DNA from: Arsukibacterium sp.
GTDB taxonomy: Bacteria > Pseudomonadota > Gammaproteobacteria > Enterobacterales > Alteromonadaceae
Direction of reading: 5' to 3'
Assembly (NCBI RefSeq): GCF_018402695.1
Contig: NZ_JAGYIM010000009.1
Span: 372,001 to 436,000 of the forward strand
Length of the DNA stretch: 64,000 nt
Under the pieces are notes generated by a model. That model worked only from the letters and a program-made list of their open reading frames with translations, did not search any database and was not told the DNA's origin. Positions within the stretch are counted from its first letter, which is position 1. The number at the start of each line of letters is the position of its first letter. Made by a program: the position numbers and the translations under genes. This document shows, one piece after another, positions 26,079 through 34,517 of the stretch.

Positions 26079-27419
26079 TCAGCCGGTTAACCGGTATTTT
26101 TCCAGCCGGTATAGCAGAGTTTTATAGGGTAACTGCAGCAGTTTTGCTGCCTGGGCTTTATTGCCGCCGGCGCGATTAAGGGCCTGCTGCAGGCAGTCGC
26201 GTTCATGTTGCTGCCAGTTCAGGCCGTCTGGCGGTAACTCAAAGCCGCCTGGGGTGCTTTGTGTGGTTAAATCAGCCAGTAATTCGTTTTCGTCACCCAG
26301 GAGCACAAAGCGTTCAATCCGGTTGGCCAGTTCCCGTACATTGCCCGGCCAGGGGTAATCCATTAGTTGTTTCAGCGTCGCTTTGGTTAACGCCGGTGCT
26401 GAAAGTTGATAACGCTGCTGGCTGATTTGCAGAAAATGCTGAATTAACTGCGGAATATCCTCGCTGCGCTGGCGCAGCGCCGGCATATGCAGCGGCACCA
26501 CATTCAGCCGGTAGAAGAGATCTTCGCGAAAGCGACCATCCTGCACCGCCTGGGCTAAATCCTGATGACTGGCGGCGATTAGCCGCACATCCAGGGTGAT
26601 CTCCTGGTGGCTGCCCAGCCGGGTTACTTTGCCCTCCTGCAGCAAGCGCAATAGTTTCGCCTGCAGGCTTAACGGCAGTTCGGCTACTTCATCCAGAAAC
26701 AGCGTGCCGCCGGCGGCCGCTTCAAACTTACCGGCTTTGGCCTGATGCGCGCCGGTATAAGCGCCTTTTTCCGCGCCAAACAGCTCTGCTTCAGCCAGTT
26801 GCTCGGGGATGGCACCACAGTTGATGGCAATAAAGGGCCCTTTGCAGCGTGACGATAGCTGATGCAGCGCCCGGGCTGCGAGCTCTTTACCGGTGCCGCT
26901 TTCGCCACTGATCAGTACCGTGGCATCGCTGTTCGACACTCGGTTAATCCGCTGAAATAGCTGCTGCATACAGGGCGCTTTACCAATTAAATCGACCAGC
27001 TGGCGTTGCTCGCTAAGCTGCTGGCTCAGTTGCCGGTTCTGGCTGCGCAGCCGCTTGGCGGTTAACCCCTTGCTAACGGCCAGCAGCAGTTCCTGGCGCT
27101 TAAAAGGTTTGGTTAAATAGTCATCGGCGCCGGCCTGGATAGCCTCGACCGCATGGCTGACCGAACCGTACGCCGTTGCTACGACAAAACCCAATTCCGG
27201 CAGGTTGCTGCGCACATAATTTAAAATCGTTAAGCCGGTGTAATTACCCAGCTTCCAGTCGCTGAATACCAGCTCAATTTGTGGCTGCTGTTTTAGCAGC
27301 ACCAGGGCGTCTTCCACGGTGGCGGCGCTGAACACCTGATATTGCTCGGCGTGTAGCAGCTGACATAACAACTGGCGTTGTTGGTTGTCATCCTCTACCA
27401 GTAGAATCCCAGCCTTCAT
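26079..27419 (-). CDS. NtrC/ZraR-type sigma-54 response regulator
   Basis: A 446-residue enhancer-binding protein. The receiver domain carries phospho-acceptor Asp54 (VFSDWKLGN). The AAA+ domain has Walker [16 protein letters not shown], the sigma-54 contact loop GAYTGA (a tolerated variant of GAFTGA) and Walker B GGTLFLDEVAELP. A Fis-type helix-turn-helix ends the protein (NKAQAAKLLQLPYKTLLYRL). It overlaps the kinase gene by four bases (ATGA). Layout with the kinase and a divergent small exported protein matches E. coli zraPSR. Confidence 0.93.
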   Translation of the reverse strand: MKAGILLVEDDNQQRQLLCQLLHAEQYQVFSAATVEDALVLLKQQPQIELVFSDWKLGNYTGLTILNYVRSNLPELGFVVATAYGSVSHAVEAIQAGADDYLTKPFKRQELLLAVSKGLTAKRLRSQNRQLSQQLSEQRQLVDLIGKAPCMQQLFQRINRVSNSDATVLISGESGTGKELAARALHQLSSRCKGPFIAINCGAIPEQLAEAELFGAEKGAYTGAHQAKAGKFEAAAGGTLFLDEVAELPLSLQAKLLRLLQEGKVTRLGSHQEITLDVRLIAASHQDLAQAVQDGRFREDLFYRLNVVPLHMPALRQRSEDIPQLIQHFLQISQQRYQLSAPALTKATLKQLMDYPWPGNVRELANRIERFVLLGDENELLADLTTQSTPGGFELPPDGLNWQQHERDCLQQALNRAGGNKAQAAKLLQLPYKTLLYRLEKYRLTG

Positions 27420-28798
27420 GATTGTGCTCCTGCTGCGGTAAAGGTATCGGTTTTACTAAAAATAATGGTGACGCAGCAGCCACCCTCGGAGCGGTTTTTC
27501 AAGCTAATGGTACCCTGATAATAAAGCTTCAGCAGCCGGCTGGCGATATATAGACCCATGCCCGCGCCATCAGCTTTGGTAGAGCAGTGCGGACTAAATA
27601 AACGACTGGCAATATCCGGACTGAGCCCCGGGCCATCGTCACAAATTGTTATCTGTAGCTGCTGGGCCAGCGATTGGACGTCAATGCTGATCTGGCCTTT
27701 ACCACCGGACGCTTCAGCGGCATTCGCTAACACGGTATGAAAAATACTGCGTAGCTCTGCTTCGGCTCCCGCCAGCTGAGTAGTGCCAGCGCCACTGACT
27801 GTAAAATGTAATTGCTCGGTGCTGAATTCCAGCAGCAAATCATTAATTACATTTTGAAGTGACACCGGCTGGCTGCGATCAATATCGGCACAGCTCAGGG
27901 TCAACATCGCCGTCAGGTTGCGGTTGATATGCTGCATTTTCTGCTCGGCCTGTTCACTTAACCGTTGCCGCAACGCCGGATCATCACTGCTGGCTACCTG
28001 CTCCAGCAATAAACTTAAGGTATGAATGGGGTTACGCAGCGCATGCACCATGCCGCGGCTTATTTCACCCAACTCAGCTAAATGCTGTTGCTGCTGATGT
28101 TGCTCTGCCTGAGCAGCCAACGCAGCCAACTGACTGCTCATCTGATTAAATTGCTCGCTGACATAGCGGTATTCTGCTAACCCCGTTGTGGCCACCTGCT
28201 GACCAAGCTGACCCTGTTGCAACTGTTTAAAACCGGCCACCAGCCGCTGCAGTGGCTGGATCAAACGATGTCCCAGCCATAGCGCAATCAGCATGGCCAG
28301 GGCGGTGCTCGCGGCAATCAGCAGCATGGTATAACGGGTAAATTCAGCAATAAGTGGCCCGGCTTGATTAAAGCGGCCGCTGCGATGTAATTGTTCAGCG
28401 CGGTCTTGCAGTTTTTCGGCGGCAATTTGCTGCAGTAAATGTGCTACCGCCTGCTGCTCCTGCTGCCAGTCAATATCCGCCAGTGATTCGATGTTAAGTT
28501 GCCGGCCGTCTTTTTCAATCTCAATAATCTGCACCTTGGGTTCGCGCGGCGCAGCCTGCTCGCGAGGTGCCTCACCTTTGGCGGGCACTGGCGGCGCAGG
28601 TGGTGGGGGCGGTCGTCGGATTATGGTTTTCAGCTGATCCGCGGTTTGCGCCAGAACTACCCGGGTTATTTCTGAACTACTGCTGCTAATTTGCTGCTCT
28701 ATCTGGCCCTGAAAAAACCGAACCAGCCAAATCTGACTAGCCGCCATAACCAGTAACAGGCAAATTATGCCTAAACTCAATGCCCAGCGAATTGACAT
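27416..28798 (-). CDS. Sensor histidine kinase with proline-rich periplasmic domain
   Basis: A 460-residue kinase. I start at the ATG at 28798 because a membrane segment follows at once (RWALSLGIICLLLVMAAS) and GAGAGCGGC lies upstream; the frame extends 33 codons further back. A periplasmic sensor of about 130 residues contains RRPPPPPAPPVP at 61-72. The second membrane segment is near 157-176, then HAMP, then HisKA with His252 in GMVHALRNPIHTLS, and a HATPase (ANAAEASGG, DDGPGLSP, GAGMGLYIA). It is the likely partner of the sigma-54 regulator downstream and comparable to ZraS, though the sensor sequence is its own. Confidence 0.92.
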   Translation of the reverse strand: MSIRWALSLGIICLLLVMAASQIWLVRFFQGQIEQQISSSSSEITRVVLAQTADQLKTIIRRPPPPPAPPVPAKGEAPREQAAPREPKVQIIEIEKDGRQLNIESLADIDWQQEQQAVAHLLQQIAAEKLQDRAEQLHRSGRFNQAGPLIAEFTRYTMLLIAASTALAMLIALWLGHRLIQPLQRLVAGFKQLQQGQLGQQVATTGLAEYRYVSEQFNQMSSQLAALAAQAEQHQQQQHLAELGEISRGMVHALRNPIHTLSLLLEQVASSDDPALRQRLSEQAEQKMQHINRNLTAMLTLSCADIDRSQPVSLQNVINDLLLEFSTEQLHFTVSGAGTTQLAGAEAELRSIFHTVLANAAEASGGKGQISIDVQSLAQQLQITICDDGPGLSPDIASRLFSPHCSTKADGAGMGLYIASRLLKLYYQGTISLKNRSEGGCCVTIIFSKTDTFTAAGAQS

Positions 28799-28834
28799 AC
28801 TGCCGCTCTCAATAGTGCTAATAGTGCTTAGCTT

Positions 28835-28849
28835 ACAACCCCTGTGCCA
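28835..28849 (-). promoter_or_regulatory. Sigma-54-type promoter for the kinase-regulator operon
   Basis: On the minus strand TGGCAC-AGGGG-TTGT has a perfect -24 element and correct spacing; the -12 GC is GT. The predicted start is about 25 bases before the kinase ATG. Confidence 0.55.
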
Positions 28850-28918
28850 GTTTGCCAAAGCCCCGGATATCGCCTGCTGCCGGCAGGTAGGCAGCAAAGG
28901 CCGGTCGGCGGGAGGTCA

Positions 28919-28942
28919 ATATATCCCGATATCGGGATATAT
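28919..28942. promoter_or_regulatory. 24-base perfect palindrome, candidate enhancer site for the NtrC-type regulator
   Basis: The palindrome is built on ATATCCCGAT and its complement ATCGGGATAT, plus AT on each side. A further half-site ATATCGGGA lies at 28951-28959. Its centre is 81.5 bases from the near edge of each flanking sigma-54-type promoter, which suits an enhancer shared by both directions. Confidence 0.65.
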
Positions 28943-29011
28943 AGCAGCAGATATCGGGACTATCAACGTAACCACATTTTCAACATTATTGATTTTAAAC
29001 AATAAAAATTG

Positions 29012-29026
29012 TGGCATTAAACTTTC
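29012..29026 (+). promoter_or_regulatory. Sigma-54-type promoter for the small exported protein
   Basis: TGGCAT-TAAAC-TTTC has the right 6-5-4 layout, with one change in the -24 element and TC in place of GC at -12. It is the weaker of the two, but its placement mirrors the opposite promoter exactly. Confidence 0.4.
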
Positions 29027-29079
29027 ATTGTAAGGCCTGCAGCAACAGCTACATACCGACAAATGGAAGGAGCAACAAC

Positions 29080-29565
29080 ATGAAGATGAGTATACTGAAT
29101 GCCGCGCTAATTACTTTACTGACAGGCTGTGCTTTACCGCAGGCCCTGGCTGAACAGCCGGAAACCGTGAAAGAGCAGGAAACCCGGATTGTGGTGATGC
29201 ATGATGGTGAGAAAAAAGAATGGCGGTTTACAGGGGATAACTGGCGGGACAGTGCTGAGTGGCAGCAGTTCAGTGCTGAACTGGAGCCAGAGCAGCGGCA
29301 TAAGCTGGAAAAACTGTTAACTGAGGGGCCGCCGAAACCACCTGCGCCACCACACCCACCAAAAATCGACTGGCAGGAGCTTGAGAACATAAAACATATC
29401 GTAATTCAGCGGGGAGACGGCGAGTTAAGCGAACAGCGGTTAATCGAAATCCATGCTGAAGCCAGAGGCCATCAGTATGAAGCAATAAAGCGCTTACTGC
29501 AGACCGCTGAATTAAACAAAGAGCAGTTACAGCAACTGCAGGCAATGCTGGACGCCAAGTATTAA
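29080..29565 (+). CDS. Small exported protein of the ZraPSR-like module
   Basis: A 161-residue protein. The ATG at 29080 follows GGAAGGAG and starts a signal sequence; LTGC (Cys17) would make it a lipoprotein, while ALA-E at 22-25 could instead be a signal peptidase I site. A proline-rich stretch PPKPPAPPHPP at about 84-94 recalls the one in the divergent kinase's sensor domain. The C-terminus is helical (LQTAELNKEQLQQLQAMLD), loosely like the helical Spy/ZraP/CpxP chaperones, but no LTxxQ motif is exact. It is probably an accessory sensor or chaperone under the same regulator. The family is not recognised. Confidence 0.75.
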   Translation: MKMSILNAALITLLTGCALPQALAEQPETVKEQETRIVVMHDGEKKEWRFTGDNWRDSAEWQQFSAELEPEQRHKLEKLLTEGPPKPPAPPHPPKIDWQELENIKHIVIQRGDGELSEQRLIEIHAEARGHQYEAIKRLLQTAELNKEQLQQLQAMLDAKY

Positions 29566-29617
29566 CTACACTTTTCGGCTTTGATCTCGTACTTTTTGTC
29601 AGAGCCAACGCCGCTGT

Positions 29618-29646
29618 GCCGGTCCGCTAACCCGGGCCGGCTTTTT
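29618..29646 (+). terminator. Rho-independent terminator after the small exported protein
   Basis: The stem GCCGG/CCGGC (29618-29622 with 29637-29641), with a 14-base loop, is followed by TTTTT. It is short but well placed, 53 bases after the stop and just before the end of the convergent SDR gene. Confidence 0.5.
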
Positions 29647-29649
29647 CCG

Positions 29650-30312
29650 TTACCAGGGTAACTCGCTGCCGTTACTGTGATAAAACTTGCCACTATTGGC
29701 CGGGCTCAGTTCGCTGATCAAGCCGGTTAAGCGACGGGCGGCCTCATCGGGGCTGATATCGCCGCCAAAGCCAACCATTTCAGTTTGCACATAGCCTGGG
29801 TGGTAAATGCCAACACTTATCTGGCGTGGCGCCAGGTCGTGCGCCAGCGATACACTGCTGGCATTTAACGCGGCTTTGGCCATCCGGTAGCCGTAATAAC
29901 TGCCGGAATCATTGTCGGCTATCGAGCCCATCCGGCTGCTGATCATGGCAATTTTGCCACCATCTTTAAGCGCAGCCAGCAGCTGCTGGCTTAGCAACAC
30001 TGGCGCAATGCTGTTTACCTGAAACTGCTTTAAAATCGTCGTTTCATTAAAGTTATCCAGGGTCTCGTTGCAAAAGATACCGGCGTTGTTAATCAGCACA
30101 TCGATGCTATTTTCGGCAAATTTTGCAGCAACGTCTTTAATTTTCTGCGGCTCGCCCAGCTCAACACCGCTGTACAGGGTGACGTCTAAATCGGCCAGTT
30201 CGGCCGAGGGCTGGCGGCAAATTACCGATACTTTATCGCCCTTTGCCAGATACTGCTTCACCAGTGCCAGGCCAATGCCTTTATTGCCGCCGGTTATCAC
30301 GATATGTTGCAT
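29650..30312 (-). CDS. Short-chain dehydrogenase/reductase
   Basis: A 220-residue classical SDR. The start at 30312 is chosen because the cofactor motif follows at once (MQHIVITGGNKGIGLALV, TGxxxGIG) and AGGAGC lies upstream. Other landmarks are NNAGIF, the catalytic Ser in MISSRMGSI, and Tyr-x-x-x-Lys in YGYRMAKAALN. NAD(P)-dependent; the substrate is unknown. It is a single gene on this strand, followed on the other side by the iron cluster. Confidence 0.9.
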   Translation of the reverse strand: MQHIVITGGNKGIGLALVKQYLAKGDKVSVICRQPSAELADLDVTLYSGVELGEPQKIKDVAAKFAENSIDVLINNAGIFCNETLDNFNETTILKQFQVNSIAPVLLSQQLLAALKDGGKIAMISSRMGSIADNDSGSYYGYRMAKAALNASSVSLAHDLAPRQISVGIYHPGYVQTEMVGFGGDISPDEAARRLTGLISELSPANSGKFYHSNGSELPW

Positions 30313-30428
30313 AATGCTGCTCCTGTTATCTGGCAATTAACGTTAATGATAAACAGAATATCCGGCCGCCGGCGCAATAATTCAAGGTCACAGTCCAGAT
30401 CAGAGCTGGCGGTTAACGTGGCAGCGAC

Positions 30429-30899
30429 TTATTGTGCGGCAAGTAATTCCGCTGGCAACGGCCAGCTGGTGGTTAGTACTTCGCCCTGCCAGGTTTGCAG
30501 GGTCAGCCAGACTTTATCGGTGGCCGCGAGTTGCGGTGGCGCTATGGCGTGCACATGCTGGCCATGGCGGCTGCCATGCAAAATACCCTCTTCGCCTTGC
30601 TGCAGTTCTGCCAGTGGCAGCGGCGTAGGGCCGATATTCAGATATCCCTGCCGGATAGCAGCAATATCACCCTGACTAAAGCTCAGATAAAAGTCTTTAA
30701 CGTATTCATCATGGTGCGCATACGGCGGTTTTAAATCCAGTGGCATTGGCGCTATTTCAAATGCGCCCAGCTGCTGTGCCGGCCAGGCAGGCGGAAATTC
30801 CGGGGTCAGCGAGTCATATAAAAACCACAGCGGTAACAGCAGCACCAGGCCATTTAATTTAAATTTATGCCGTTGCCAGAATGTATTATTGCGCGCCAT
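30429..30899 (-). CDS. Small membrane-anchored protein paired with the PepSY protein
   Basis: A 156-residue protein with one N-terminal membrane segment (LNGLVLLLPLWFLYDSL, residues about 15-31) and a periplasmic remainder containing YAHHDEYVKDFYLSF and HGSRHGQHVHAIAPP, which is rich in His. It is not a family I can name. It overlaps the PepSY gene by 14 bases, so the two are coupled and it probably takes part in the same iron-related step. The His clusters could bind metal (inference). Confidence 0.75.
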   Translation of the reverse strand: MARNNTFWQRHKFKLNGLVLLLPLWFLYDSLTPEFPPAWPAQQLGAFEIAPMPLDLKPPYAHHDEYVKDFYLSFSQGDIAAIRQGYLNIGPTPLPLAELQQGEEGILHGSRHGQHVHAIAPPQLAATDKVWLTLQTWQGEVLTTSWPLPAELLAAQ

Positions 30900-32037
30900 T
30901 CGGCACCTCCTGCGTGTAGCTTGCTTGGCGACTGGCCCGCACTGCGTTGACGGTGCGACTGCCCCAGATCATAAAGCCGCTGATCGACATGCCCGATAAT
31001 AACAAGCCAAACAAAAACCAGATGGCTTTGGTCCAGATGCCACCCAGGGTGCCATAGTGCAGCGGGTCGGCGATATGCATCACCGTTTGCAGTGCGCTCA
31101 TGCTGGCCGGCGATTTTTCCTGGGCAATCTCGCCGGTCCAGGGGTTAATGCTCAGATTGTACGAGTACTGATCATAAAAAATATGATCGCCGCCGCCCAT
31201 CAGGGTATACATACCGCGGTTATGTTCGGGTAGCATTAAAAAGCTGGGTTGAAAATCGGGGAAACGCTCAGTGGCAATTTGCATCGCTGCGGCAAAATCA
31301 ACCGGCGGCGCGCTCTGCGTGGCCGGCAGCTCTGATACCGCGACCAGCGGCGCATGTGGCTCAATATCAATATCGGCATGCCACATCACCGCTTGCACCA
31401 GATACCATAGCCCGGTGGCACTCATCACCATTAAAAACCAGATAGACCATACCCCGGCCAAGCGGTGTAAGTCAGTTAATACGGTTTTTTTCCCCTGATG
31501 TAAGCGGATTTTCGGTTGAGTAAAACTACGCCAGAAGTTTTTATAAATAACTAAACCGGTGATTAACGCACCCAGCATGACAATAGCCATCGCCGACACC
31601 AGGTAATAACCCACGCTGTAGCCGCTTTGCCATGGAAACAGCAACCAGCCATGCAGGCTGCGCATAAAGTTGATAAAGGTCATGCCTTCATTAATCTGCT
31701 GAATGTCGCCGCTGTACTGATTAACGTAGGCAATCGCAAACGGCTTGTCGTGGTCGGTAAAAATAACGGCATTCACCAGATAGGGCTCAAACAGCATCAC
31801 ACTGCCAACATCGGCGGTCGGGTAAGCTTGTTGCACCTTGGCGACCAGTTCGGCTACCGGTTTGGCCGGTAATTTATCAGGGTTAGTGGCGCGCGCCGCC
31901 GGGTTGGTTAACCAGGTCAGTTCATGGCTGAATACCGCTATGGTGCCGCTCAGGCAGACAAAGCAAAAAATCAGCCAGATTGGCAGTGAACACCAGCCAT
32001 GTAATTGAAACCAGAAACGATTGCTGAGTTTTGCCAT
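30886..32037 (-). CDS. PepSY-domain transmembrane protein (PiuB-like), iron uptake
   Basis: A 383-residue protein with four membrane segments: LPIWLIFCFVCLSGTIAVFS near the N-terminus, YYLVSAMAIVMLGALITGLV, WSIWFLMVMSATGLWYLV, and a last one near residue 350 (FLFGLLLSGMSISGFMIW). Two PepSY-type periplasmic regions lie between them. Conserved His residues (LHGW, SLHGWLLFP, DLHRLAGVW) could bind haem, as proposed for family members that reduce ferric siderophores at the inner membrane. It is divergent from a siderophore receptor with a Fur-box-like site between them. Confidence 0.88.
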   Translation of the reverse strand: MAKLSNRFWFQLHGWCSLPIWLIFCFVCLSGTIAVFSHELTWLTNPAARATNPDKLPAKPVAELVAKVQQAYPTADVGSVMLFEPYLVNAVIFTDHDKPFAIAYVNQYSGDIQQINEGMTFINFMRSLHGWLLFPWQSGYSVGYYLVSAMAIVMLGALITGLVIYKNFWRSFTQPKIRLHQGKKTVLTDLHRLAGVWSIWFLMVMSATGLWYLVQAVMWHADIDIEPHAPLVAVSELPATQSAPPVDFAAAMQIATERFPDFQPSFLMLPEHNRGMYTLMGGGDHIFYDQYSYNLSINPWTGEIAQEKSPASMSALQTVMHIADPLHYGTLGGIWTKAIWFLFGLLLSGMSISGFMIWGSRTVNAVRASRQASYTQEVPNGAQ

Positions 32038-32097
32038 GAAAGCTTTGCCTGTGAGGTTAACGCTGAAGTTTATATCAGGCCGCCATAATAATAGTAA

Positions 32098-32112
32098 TAG
32101 GAATGATTATCA
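32098..32112. promoter_or_regulatory. Candidate Fur box between PepSY and siderophore receptor genes
   Basis: TAGGAAT-G-ATTATCA matches the 7-1-7 Fur core TGATAAT-N-ATTATCA at 11 of 14 positions, with a perfect right half. Confidence 0.5.
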
Positions 32113-32181
32113 ACACTATTGTAATTGAGAGTTATTTGCATTTAGAATGCCGGGCAATGTTAATCACAAGGAAATACCAGC

Positions 32182-34329
32182 ATGAAGTATTCGGTGTTAG
32201 CCGGCAGCATTGCTATTGCATGCAGTCAGCCATTATTCGCAGTAGAAAAAGACCCGGCCAGTACCAGCGAAGCCGCGGTTGAAGTTATCACGGTAAAAAG
32301 TCAGCGTGGGCTTATTTCTTACGTCAGCGCTTCGGGCACCAAGTCTGATACGCCAATTATTGAAACGCCGCTATCCGTTTCGGTACTGACCGAAGAGCGG
32401 ATTGCTGATCTGGGTGCGTTAACGGTGCAGGATGCGCTGGGCTATGTTTCAGGATTATATAATGGCCCTTACGGCCTGGATACCCGTGGTGACTGGGCAC
32501 AAATTCGTGGTGTGTCGCCGGTGCAATATCTGGATGGCTTAAAATCGTTATTTGGCTTTTATAATAATGTACGGGTAGCACCTTATACGCTGCAGCAAAT
32601 TGAAATACTGAAAGGCCCCAGTTCAGTGTTGTATGGCCAGGGGTCAATTGGCGGTATCGTTAATTTAGTCAGCAAAAAACCAGAGCCGGTGACCAGTGGC
32701 CAGCTATGGGCCCAGCTGGGCAACTATTCGCGGAAACAATTGGCGGGTGACATTACCGGTGCCTTAAATGATGATGCCTCATTGCAAGGCCGGCTGCTGG
32801 CATTGTGGCGTGACAGTGATACCCAAACCGACTTTGTACCGGATAACAGCCTGGTGCTGGCACCGTCAGTCAGCTGGCAGCCGGCTGACAATACCAAAAT
32901 AACGGTGCTGGCCAATTGGCAGCAGAATGAGGCGGGTTCCAGCACCCAGTTTTTTCCGCATAAAGGCACTATTTTACCGAATGAGTTTGGCCAGATCCCA
33001 AGCAACCGCTTTGTCTCCGAACCGGGCTTTGATAAATACGATACTGAGCAAACCGCCGTAACGGCAATTGTTGAACATGATTTATCTGCCGACTGGCAGT
33101 TGCGTCTGGCCAGCCGGTACAGTGACAGCCATGCCGATTACCATACTATGTATGGCTGGCCGCCAGTGCTGCAGGATGACAACCGCAGCGTTAACCGGGT
33201 GGTGTATTTAAGCGATGCCGATGCGCGAGCCCTGACCAGTGACTTACAGCTACATGGTAACTTTGATACCGGTGCTGTACAGCACTCCCTGGTAGCCGGT
33301 TTTGATTATCAGCATGCCTATACCGACAACGACACCTTCTATGCGGCAAGCGGCGGTTTGCTGGATTTATATAATCCGGTTTATGGCCAGGTTGCTAACC
33401 TGCCCACCGCGGCCAATATCGCCGACAGCCCGTCCAGCACGACTTACCAGGCCGGGGTTTACCTGCAGGATAATATGAAAATCGCCGACAAGTGGCTGCT
33501 GTCGGCGGCACTGCGTCGCGACCGCGCTACCACCAAACCGCAAACGGGTAGCAGTACCAGCCAACATGCCACGACGGGCCGGCTGGGGTTAATGTACTTA
33601 TTTGATGGCGGGATTTCACCCTATCTGAGTTTCAGCGAATCGTTTGAACCCTTGCTGGGCACAGATGCCTTCGGCAAACCGTTCCAGCCGAAAACAGGCC
33701 AACAGTGGGAGGCGGGTTTAAAATATCAACCCAAAGGCACGGAACATCTGTTAACCGCCGCTGTGTTTGATATTACCGAGCAGAATCGCACCACCACCCT
33801 GTCGGCAGCTCAGGCGGCAGACCCGGCGGTAATTAACCCCAACGGCCAGGTGCAGGATGGCGAAGTAACGTCTAAAGGCCTCGAGCTGGAAGCGCAGCTG
33901 GCCTGGGACGAGCTGGATATTTACGCTAGCTATGCCTATATCGATGCTTATATCAGCCAGAGTAATACCCTGGCTGAGCTGGGCGCAACCTTAGCAGCGC
34001 AGCCGGATCAGTTAGCATCACTCTGGGCCACCTGGCGCCCGGCGGTACTTGCTAACTGGCAGTTTGGCGCCGGTGTGCGTTATCTGGGTGAAACGTCAGA
34101 TGGTACCGCCTATGTTGAGCAAAACGGTGTGGTATTAAACCAGCCGCTGACTACCGCCAGCTATACCCTGTTTGATGCAATGCTGGGTTACAATTTTGGT
34201 GCTTACAGCCTGAGCCTGCAAGCACAGAATATTACTGATAAAACGGTGATTACCTCTTGTTTAGCCCGTGGTGATTGTTTCTACGGTCAGCGCCGCGCTA
34301 TTAGTGCTAACCTGCGGTATAACTTCTAA
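32182..34329 (+). CDS. TonB-dependent siderophore receptor (ferrichrome-type)
   Basis: A 715-residue receptor with a signal peptide (residues about 1-20, ending PLFA), a TonB box near VEVITVKS, a plug (ETPLSVSVLTEERIADLGA, IRGVSPVQYLDGLK, LQQIEILKGPSSVLYGQGS, then GGIVNLVSKKP) and a barrel ending in Phe (ISANLRYNF). The plug wording is that of the TIGR01783 siderophore receptors such as FhuA. It pairs with the divergent PepSY protein. The ligand is not deducible. Confidence 0.93.
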   Translation: MKYSVLAGSIAIACSQPLFAVEKDPASTSEAAVEVITVKSQRGLISYVSASGTKSDTPIIETPLSVSVLTEERIADLGALTVQDALGYVSGLYNGPYGLDTRGDWAQIRGVSPVQYLDGLKSLFGFYNNVRVAPYTLQQIEILKGPSSVLYGQGSIGGIVNLVSKKPEPVTSGQLWAQLGNYSRKQLAGDITGALNDDASLQGRLLALWRDSDTQTDFVPDNSLVLAPSVSWQPADNTKITVLANWQQNEAGSSTQFFPHKGTILPNEFGQIPSNRFVSEPGFDKYDTEQTAVTAIVEHDLSADWQLRLASRYSDSHADYHTMYGWPPVLQDDNRSVNRVVYLSDADARALTSDLQLHGNFDTGAVQHSLVAGFDYQHAYTDNDTFYAASGGLLDLYNPVYGQVANLPTAANIADSPSSTTYQAGVYLQDNMKIADKWLLSAALRRDRATTKPQTGSSTSQHATTGRLGLMYLFDGGISPYLSFSESFEPLLGTDAFGKPFQPKTGQQWEAGLKYQPKGTEHLLTAAVFDITEQNRTTTLSAAQAADPAVINPNGQVQDGEVTSKGLELEAQLAWDELDIYASYAYIDAYISQSNTLAELGATLAAQPDQLASLWATWRPAVLANWQFGAGVRYLGETSDGTAYVEQNGVVLNQPLTTASYTLFDAMLGYNFGAYSLSLQAQNITDKTVITSCLARGDCFYGQRRAISANLRYNF

Positions 34330-34343
34330 CCGGGCGGGAAGAA

Positions 34344-34450
34344 GCATGACTGGTTTGCTTTAAATCAACCGGTGGAGGCCATGGATGGCCCGACGAATGG
34401 AGCCTCATGGATAATTTATGGCGTGTTGATGTGAGCAAACCATGTCATGC
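34344..34450 (+). repeat. Structured GGA-hairpin element, dispersed copy B
   Basis: The element starts 14 bases after the siderophore receptor stop, in the sense orientation. The outer arms GCATGACTGGTTTGCT (34344-34359) and AGCAAACCATGTCATGC (34434-34450) pair fully apart from one bulged base. A second stem ATCAAC/GTTGAT lies inside. The core contains hairpin GGCC-ATGGA-TGGCC and CATGGAT, then GGCGTGTTGATGTG, which parallels copy A. Confidence 0.75.
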
Positions 34451-34473
34451 AGAGTTTGTCAGATTACACAGAC

Positions 34474-34501
34474 AAAAATGGCCGCAAACGCGGCCATTTT
34501 T
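34474..34501. terminator. Bidirectional terminator between the two siderophore receptors
   Basis: The stem AAAAATGGCCGC/GCGGCCATTTTT with loop AAAC has A and T runs on both sides and serves the convergent genes ending at 34329 and 34518. Confidence 0.85.
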
Positions 34502-34517
34502 ATTATCAGCTTTTTAT

